Origin: Gelidibacter salicanalis
GTDB taxonomy: Bacteria; Bacteroidota; Bacteroidia; Flavobacteriales; Flavobacteriaceae
DNA: 64,000 nucleotides
Direction of reading: 5' to 3'
NCBI RefSeq assembly: GCF_007997285.1
Contig: NZ_VORX01000001.1
Location: forward strand, 124,001-188,000
Part shown: in pieces, positions 61,717 through 64,000 of the stretch
Position numbering within the stretch: the first letter of the stretch is position 1
How the letters are laid out: the number at the start of each line of letters is the position of its first letter
Notes under the pieces: model-generated
Seen by the model: the letters and a program-made list of their open reading frames with translations, nothing else
Told to the model about the DNA's origin: nothing
Databases searched by the model: none
Position numbers and translations under genes: made by a program

Positions 61717-63285
61717 TTATTCGGCTCTATGAAATTCCAAATCTTGGAAATCATAACTGAAATCCGTCAATGGCGAAATCGGACTCATCATAAATCCGAC
61801 CGCTTTGCCTTGAGTGTCTAGATTGAAATTCACAAAGGCATCCGCTTTTAATGCGGCGTCATTCCAACGGACCACAAAGGTTGTTCCTTTATAAAAGGTC
61901 ATCGTTCCAGTTAAATCTGACGATTTTTCAGACTTAAAATGAAGCGTACCGTTTTGGTTCGTTATGACAACATTGCCAAACCAATTGTCCTTATAGGTGC
62001 CCACATAATTTGAAAGGTTCGGTTTTGGAGTTTTACTTTTAAGTTGTGCGGCAATATCTTTTTCTAATTCAGAGACAATACGTTCTTCATCTTTTTCTCC
62101 CGCCAAGCGACGTTCATTGTATTGTTTGATGCGATCTTGGTTTTTGATGCCGAAATAACCATCCTTAATGGAATTGGTGATCGCATTGAATGCCGCACCA
62201 CTTTGTTGGTTGGTCAGGACGATTATTCCTAAATCCAATTCAGGTATCATAGTAACTTGGCTGACGATGCCTAATAATCCCCCCGTATGTGTCACTTGAA
62301 AATAGCCATTCACATCGCTCAAAAACCATCCTAATCCATAGGCTGAAAAATGAGTATTGTAAGGGCCTTTGCCACTTCTAATCAAGGTTTGTGGCGTCCA
62401 CATTTCTTTATGAGCTTTAGTGCTAAAAAGACTGTCGGTCAATTTTTCGCCATATTTCCCATCATTCAATTGCGCTTGTACCCACGTACTCATGTCGTTG
62501 ATGGAGGCGTAAATTCCGGCGGCAGGCGTAGAGATTTGCGTAAACGTATCGGTGGTCAATTCCAAAGTACCATTAACTGGCGCATGACCGTCAATTCTGT
62601 TAGGATCCGCATTTATTTCAGGAATCGACAATAAGGAACGTTCCATTTTTAAAGGCTTAAAGAAGTGATCGGAAATATAATCATCAAAGGATTGTCCTGA
62701 AATTCTTGAAACTATGTCTCCAGCTACGATATATAATAAGTTGTCATAATCAAATTGACTGCGGAAGGAGGATACCGGTTTTAAATAGCGAAGATTGTGA
62801 ATCATCTCGTCTTTAGTGGTCGTATTGGAAGCAGGAAACACCATCAAGTCGCCCGCACCAAGACCTAAGCCGCTACGGTGAGTTACAAGATCACGCACCG
62901 TAAATTCTCGGGTCACGTAGGCATCGTAAAGTTGAAATTCAGGAATAACGTCTATCACTTTGGTATCCCAAGTCAGTTCACCACGATCAATAAGTTGCGC
63001 TAAGGCTGAGGTTGTAAATGCTTTCGTATTGGAAGCAACTCCAAAAAGCGTGTGCTCATTTACTGGGGCTTTTGTTTTTACCGAACGCACGCCATAAGTG
63101 TTTTTATGATAAATTTTGCCATCTTTCAAGACGGCGACAGCTATCCCGGGAACGTCAAACGTCTGCATTGTTTTTTGAACTACACTGTCAATTTGTGTCC
63201 CACTTAATGCCTGGGCATTTATAGATACATTTATTGAAACGAAGAAGGCTCCAAAAAGAAGCGATTTTAAAGTTGTTGAGGTCAT
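61717..63285 (-). CDS. Secreted beta-lactamase-fold serine hydrolase, second paralogue
   Basis: 522 aa from the ATG at 63285, which opens a signal peptide (LLFGAFFVSINVSINAQA). Motifs of the class C/D,D-peptidase fold: S85-N-T-K88 (FGVASNTKAF), YDN (QFDYDNLLYIV) and THTGGLLGI in the third position. A C-terminal domain of the DUF3471 kind follows from about residue 390. It is related in architecture to the protein at 3245-5041, but divergent. Substrate unknown; it could act on D-amino-acid peptides. Confidence 0.83.
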   Translation of the reverse strand: MTSTTLKSLLFGAFFVSINVSINAQALSGTQIDSVVQKTMQTFDVPGIAVAVLKDGKIYHKNTYGVRSVKTKAPVNEHTLFGVASNTKAFTTSALAQLIDRGELTWDTKVIDVIPEFQLYDAYVTREFTVRDLVTHRSGLGLGAGDLMVFPASNTTTKDEMIHNLRYLKPVSSFRSQFDYDNLLYIVAGDIVSRISGQSFDDYISDHFFKPLKMERSLLSIPEINADPNRIDGHAPVNGTLELTTDTFTQISTPAAGIYASINDMSTWVQAQLNDGKYGEKLTDSLFSTKAHKEMWTPQTLIRSGKGPYNTHFSAYGLGWFLSDVNGYFQVTHTGGLLGIVSQVTMIPELDLGIIVLTNQQSGAAFNAITNSIKDGYFGIKNQDRIKQYNERRLAGEKDEERIVSELEKDIAAQLKSKTPKPNLSNYVGTYKDNWFGNVVITNQNGTLHFKSEKSSDLTGTMTFYKGTTFVVRWNDAALKADAFVNFNLDTQGKAVGFMMSPISPLTDFSYDFQDLEFHRAE

Positions 63286-63457
63286 GAAAAGTGTTTTAAA
63301 ATAGAATTTGAAAGATATTAATTTTTTTAGTTCTTCTATTGAAATTACAGTGCCTTCATCCCTTATAAATGATATGTGTTGGATTGTAAACCCTTTAATC
63401 AATACTTTTTTTGCACGTTAACATTCAATTTAAGTCAAATGTGTTATTTTCATCGCG

Positions 63458-64000
63458 ATGAAATTACATTTAATAGATCGAAGTACTACTACCGCTACCA
63501 TTTCCGTACGGAAGAATAGTTATGCTAACTTTTTGAAAATTTGGCATTACCATCCAGAACTCGAATTGGTCACCGTGCTCAAAAGTAAAGGCACCCGATT
63601 TATCGGCGATAGCATTAAAAAATTTCAACCTAAAGATGTGGTGCTGATTGGGAAAAATCTGCCGCACATGTGGTTGAATGATCCCAAATATTTTCAAGAA
63701 GACAAAACTTTAGTTGCCGAAGCCATTTCTATTCATTTTAAGGAAGATTTTTTAGGGAAAAGGTTTCTGCAGTTAACAGAAATGAAGCCTATTGTGGAGT
63801 TATTTAAAAAAGCGGAGCAAGGCATTCTATTTAAAAATCTTCCCAAAGCCCTGAGGCGATCCATCATCAATTTAAATGATGAAACTGATTTTAATAAAAC
63901 CTATCAATTTATTGGCATTTTACATCAATTGGCATTGCATGAGGATATGAAGCTCTTGGCAAGTACTGGTTATGTGGCCTCCTTAAAACTTGAGGAACCA
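63458..64000 (+). CDS. AraC-type regulator, 5' part only
   Basis: 181 codons are present and the frame runs out of the window. MKLHLIDRSTTTATISVRKN, WHYHPELELVTVLKSKGTRFIGDSI and LIGKNLPHMWLND are typical of the N-terminal cupin domain of flavobacterial AraC-family regulators; the double helix-turn-helix would lie beyond the window. It is divergent from the serine hydrolase (172 bp between starts) and may respond to a sugar. Confidence 0.8.
   Translation, partial: MKLHLIDRSTTTATISVRKNSYANFLKIWHYHPELELVTVLKSKGTRFIGDSIKKFQPKDVVLIGKNLPHMWLNDPKYFQEDKTLVAEAISIHFKEDFLGKRFLQLTEMKPIVELFKKAEQGILFKNLPKALRRSIINLNDETDFNKTYQFIGILHQLALHEDMKLLASTGYVASLKLEEP

Overview
The window is a low-GC chromosomal segment of a Bacteroidota bacterium, almost certainly a (probably marine) member of Flavobacteriaceae. 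The evidence is a SusC/SusD pair, the trpEGDCFBA gene order, a separate bTHX ribosomal-protein gene, Bacteroidota-type promoters (TTG or TTTG, about 19-20 bp, TAnnTTTG) and the family-typical gene content. No rRNA, tRNA, CRISPR array, phage or complete insertion sequence was seen.

Layout. 1-7000: yaaA end, bTHX, a TPR membrane protein, a UDG-like protein, a TspO-like protein, a secreted serine hydrolase and gamma-glutamyltransferase. 7000-12800: an accessory-looking block, with a compound 88/186-bp repeat array followed by a PaaK/CapK-like ligase facing an operon of BKACE, GNAT and ATP-grasp genes. 12800-19500: a frameshifted secreted EEP phosphatase/nuclease, susD, susC and a divergent DeoR-type regulator. 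19700-27900: DEAD-box helicase, small conserved genes, several repeat arrays (hexamer and 175-bp units; a 110-bp array with about eight copies), an esterase, a GNAT-nitrilase fusion and trmL. 28100-35550: the complete trp operon with a newly recognised leader peptide (three consecutive Trp codons) and attenuator, a GIY-YIG gene bracketed by palindromes between trpB and trpA, and heptamer repeats on both sides of trpD. 35600-39000: YceI, MarR, thioredoxin-like and rhodanese-like proteins. 39100-49500: six two-domain universal stress proteins, an ATP-cone/endonuclease protein, a beta-CASP metallo-hydrolase and a two-component system (FixL-like PAS kinase plus a receiver-CRP fusion). 50000-60200: patatin, CBM9-like protein and an amino-sugar locus (LacI regulator, nucleotidyltransferase, NahK-like kinase, MFS transporter, Gfo/Idh/MocA oxidoreductase, NagB-PIG-L fusion, truncated LacI). 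60200-64000: D-serine ammonia-lyase, a second secreted serine hydrolase and the start of an AraC-type regulator.

Most interesting system. The stress-protein block looks like a compact regulon with its own sensor. Three transcription units that begin with a universal stress protein each carry a perfect FNR-like palindrome TGAT-N4-ATCA. In all three the centre lies exactly 36.5 bp from the last base of a TAnnTTTG/A -7 box, which is the geometry of class II activation. The neighbouring receiver-CRP regulator and its PAS kinase (with the positions of the FixL haem-ligand His and distal Arg conserved) are the obvious candidates to act there. Sites, spacing and domains are read from sequence; oxygen or redox sensing is inference.

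Other regulatory logic read directly: trp attenuation by a Trp-rich leader peptide; a 15-bp palindrome over the -7 box of the amino-sugar operon next to a divergent LacI gene; and a quasi-palindrome between the promoter and start of marR.
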